From the NCBI GenBank assembly GCA_046330315.1, contig JAXLSZ010000004.1, positions 434,001 through 498,000 on the forward strand: a DNA stretch of 64,000 bases, read 5' to 3'. The DNA is from JAXLSZ01 sp046330315 (GTDB lineage Bacteria > Actinomycetota > Thermoleophilia > Solirubrobacterales > 70-9). Under the pieces are notes generated by a model. The model was given only the letters and a program-made list of their open reading frames with translations. It did not search any database and had not been told where the DNA came from. How positions within the stretch are numbered: position 1 is the first letter of the stretch; each line of letters begins with the position of its first letter. A program made the translations under genes and the position numbers. This document shows, one piece after another, positions 62,066 to 64,000 of the stretch.

Positions 62066-63175
62066 ATGTACTTCGACCTGAACGACACCCAGCGGCAGAT
62101 CAAGGAGACCGCGCACGGGTTCCTCACCTCGAAGTACCGAAGCGAGCGGGTGCGGGAGCTGCTCGACTCCGAGCAAGGCTTCGAGGAGTCCGACTGGAAG
62201 GAGATGGCCGAGCTCGGCTGGGCGGGCCTGGCGCTCCCCGAGGAGCACGGCGGCCTCGGGCTCGGCGCGGTCGAGCTGGCCGTGGTCTTCGAGGAGATCG
62301 GCTACTCGATCGTGCCCACGCCGCTGCTCTCGACCACGATCGCCGGCCTGGCGCTCGCTGCCGGGGGCAGCGAGGAGCAGCGCGAGGCCTACCTCGCCCC
62401 CCTCGCCGAGGGCACCCGGCGGGGCACGGTCGCCCTCTGGGACGAGGGCACCCAGGCCCGGATCGGCGAGTGGACGATGGAGGCGCGCACCTCAGGCGAC
62501 GGCGTCGTCCTCGACGGCGCCAAGGTGCTGGTCCTCGACGCCGCATCGGCGGACTTCATGCTGGTCGCGACCTCCGACGGGCGCCGCCACATCGTCCCCA
62601 CCGACGCCGATGGGGTGACGATCGCCCGCGAGGAGTCGATCGACCTGACCCGGCGCTTCCACACGGTGCGCTTCGACGGGGTCGAGGTTCCCGCGGAGCG
62701 CACCTTGCCCGCCGAAGGAGACGCCTACTGGCCGGTCTTCGGGCGGGTTTGCGTGGCCCTATCGGCCGAGCTGACGGGGATCGCCCAGCGCTGCCTGGAG
62801 ATGTCGGTCGCCTACGCCGGCGAGCGCCAGCAGTTCGGCCGCCCGATCGGGGCCTACCAGGCGGTCTCGCACCGCTGCGCCTCGATGCTGATGGGCGCCG
62901 AGAACTCACGCTCGCTGACCTACTACGCGGCCTGGGCCGCCGACGCCGAGCCCGACTCCCTGCAGCGGGCGGCCTCGATGGCCAAGGCCTACGCCTCCGA
63001 CGCGGGCTGGCACGTCGCCCACGAGGCGATCCAGGTCCACGGCGGGATCGGCTTCACCTGGGAGCACGACCTCCACCTCTACCTGAAGCGGGCCAGGGTG
63101 GACGCGGCCCTGTTCGGCGACGCCCGCTGGCACCGCGAGCGGGTGGCCGAGGGCGCCCTCGCCGTGGCGGCCTGA
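62066..63175 (+). CDS. Acyl-CoA dehydrogenase (second of a pair)
   Basis: 369 residues. GWAGLALPEEHGGLGLGAVELAVVFEEIGYS, then a shortened middle domain, then RQQFGRPIGAYQAVSHRCASML and AHEAIQVHGGIGFTWEHDLHLYLKRA. The pair of adjacent, unequal dehydrogenases resembles the mycobacterial FadE heteromers (alpha2beta2) that act on sterol side chains or other bulky acyl-CoAs. Whether this subunit is catalytic cannot be told by eye. Confidence 0.92.
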   Translation: MYFDLNDTQRQIKETAHGFLTSKYRSERVRELLDSEQGFEESDWKEMAELGWAGLALPEEHGGLGLGAVELAVVFEEIGYSIVPTPLLSTTIAGLALAAGGSEEQREAYLAPLAEGTRRGTVALWDEGTQARIGEWTMEARTSGDGVVLDGAKVLVLDAASADFMLVATSDGRRHIVPTDADGVTIAREESIDLTRRFHTVRFDGVEVPAERTLPAEGDAYWPVFGRVCVALSAELTGIAQRCLEMSVAYAGERQQFGRPIGAYQAVSHRCASMLMGAENSRSLTYYAAWAADAEPDSLQRAASMAKAYASDAGWHVAHEAIQVHGGIGFTWEHDLHLYLKRARVDAALFGDARWHRERVAEGALAVAA

Positions 63176-63256
63176 TCCGCCCCCTGCGGCCACCCACGAC
63201 TCCTTCCCGCCCGGCGCCGGCCCACCGGCGGGCCCTTGCCGCGCCCACCGGCGCCG

Positions 63257-63300
63257 GTGTGTGGACTTTCGGGGTCCATGGCAGCAAAACTTCACACAGG
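63257..63300. terminator. Imperfect hairpin between convergent genes
   Basis: TGTGTGGACTTT faces AAACTTCACACA with mismatches; the loop holds CCATGGCAGC, reminiscent of the family B loops. Confidence 0.4.
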
Positions 63301-63326
63301 GCCCGGCGTTCGGGAAGCCTCTGCGG

Positions 63327-63998
63327 CTAAGGGTCGGGAAGCCGCTCCACGAAGCGGCCGAAGGCCGCCAGGTCGGTGACCTCGGGGCCGTGGCCGGGGA
63401 GGATGGTGCGCGGCTCCAGGGCGGCGAGGCGGCGGATCGAGCGGCGGTTCTCGGCCGGGTCGTAGGTGAAGATGCGGGGCGGCTCGCGCAGGCCGGGGAG
63501 GGTGGTCGCGAAGCTCATGTTGCGGATCACGTCGCCGCAGATCGCGACCCGGTCGGCCTCGCGGAAGTAGATCACCTCGCCGCGGGCGTGGCCGGGCGCG
63601 TGCACGACCCTGAAGCCGCCGACCTCGTCGCCCTCCCCCAGCACTCGGTCGACGCGGTGCGGGGGCCCTTCCCAGAGGCGCTGGATCAGGCGGTTGAGCG
63701 GGTTGCCGGTCGCCGCCTCCTGCACCGGCCGGCGGCCCTCCATGGCGTCGACGTCGTCGGCATGGCAGGCCAGCGGGACGCCGCGCTCCTCGCAGATCGC
63801 GGCCGCCGCCCCCTGGTGATCGGGGTGCACGTGGGTGAGGGCGAGCAGGGAGAGCTCGCGGCCGGCGATCTCCCGAAGGATGCGGCGGCGGTCCCAGCGG
63901 CGCCCGGCGTCGATCAGCACGTCGCCGGCCAGGTAGACGTTGATCGTCGGTCGCAGCGGCTCGGAGAGCCGCCAGACGCCGTCGGCAATACCTCTCAC
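63327..63998 (-). CDS. MBL-fold metallo-hydrolase
   Basis: 223 residues from GTG 63998, two bases from the window end, so a longer N-terminus cannot be excluded. LALTHVHPDHQGAAAAI is the HxHxDH motif, VVHAPGHARGEVIYF has the next His, ICGDVI the Asp and ILPGHGPEV the last His. The opening GVWRLSEPLRPTINVYLAGDVLIDAG is typical. Glyoxalase II/lactonase-like; substrate unknown. Convergent with the acyl-CoA dehydrogenases. Confidence 0.87.
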   Translation of the reverse strand: MRGIADGVWRLSEPLRPTINVYLAGDVLIDAGRRWDRRRILREIAGRELSLLALTHVHPDHQGAAAAICEERGVPLACHADDVDAMEGRRPVQEAATGNPLNRLIQRLWEGPPHRVDRVLGEGDEVGGFRVVHAPGHARGEVIYFREADRVAICGDVIRNMSFATTLPGLREPPRIFTYDPAENRRSIRRLAALEPRTILPGHGPEVTDLAAFGRFVERLPDP

Positions 63999-64000
63999 GA

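Overview
The window reads as a chromosomal segment of a very GC-rich actinobacterium. Third codon positions are almost all G or C, and GTG and TTG starts are common. At roughly twenty genes a TANNNT-like -10 hexamer lies only 5-10 nt before the start codon, which points to leaderless mRNAs. The mix of gene content (RCC1 and YWTD propeller proteins, a Spo0H-type sigma factor, many SnoaL/VOC/MBL-fold proteins) suits class Thermoleophilia (Solirubrobacterales-like). That placement is inference, because the window has no rRNA. The backbone coaX-dusB-greA-lysS-clpC-radA-disA-carD-ispD-ispF-cysS-rlmB-sigH follows the order known from the Bacillus subtilis ctsR-clpC/sigH region, with many accessory genes inserted.

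1-7.7 kb: the end of a secreted RCC1/DUF11 protein, an NDP-sugar SDR, a YedK/HMCES-type protein, a GT2 glycosyltransferase with a flippase, and an unknown exported protein. 7.7-15.7 kb is an accessory stretch: small stress-type proteins, a YWTD propeller, two SnoaL-like genes, a decayed tRNA-Arg copy and the intact tRNA-Arg(CCG), a DUF1295/SRPBCC pair, a complete IS1380-family element with 13-bp inverted repeats and CTAG target duplication, then a GST and a small membrane protein.

15.8-32.7 kb: coaX, dusB, hydrolases, greA, an FHA pseudogene, lysS with a repeat-built N-terminus, two paralogous secreted proteins, clpC, an aldo/keto reductase, radA, an MFS exporter, disA and carD. 32.7-45.2 kb: ispD, an MBL hydrolase, DUF389 with a coupled small membrane protein, a PHP phosphatase coupled to ispF, an acyl-CoA ligase coupled to a VOC protein, a coiled-coil protein, a DsbA-like protein, cysS, rlmB and sigH.

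45.2-64 kb: a GNAT protein, a PD-(D/E)XK endonuclease overlapping tRNA-Thr(UGU), a ring-cleaving dioxygenase with a maleylacetate-reductase-like enzyme, a PlsC-GpsA fusion, an ECF sigma factor with a repeat-bearing candidate anti-sigma factor, DUF4383, a rhomboid, a pterin dehydratase, a CNNM/HlyC transporter with a coupled leader ORF, and an MMPL transporter. The end is a fatty-acid-type cluster (3-hydroxyacyl-CoA dehydrogenase, thiolase, lipoprotein, two acyl-CoA dehydrogenases) and an MBL hydrolase.

Three features run through the whole window. (i) Tandem minisatellites with 16-44 bp units occur between genes and inside coding sequences. (ii) Neighbouring genes are often coupled by NTGA or TGATG overlaps. 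(iii) Intergenic hairpins reuse the same arm sequences at distant places. Three genes (carD, a VOC gene, a small membrane protein) seem to start at ATT, CTG and ATC/CTG, so standard gene callers would truncate or miss them.
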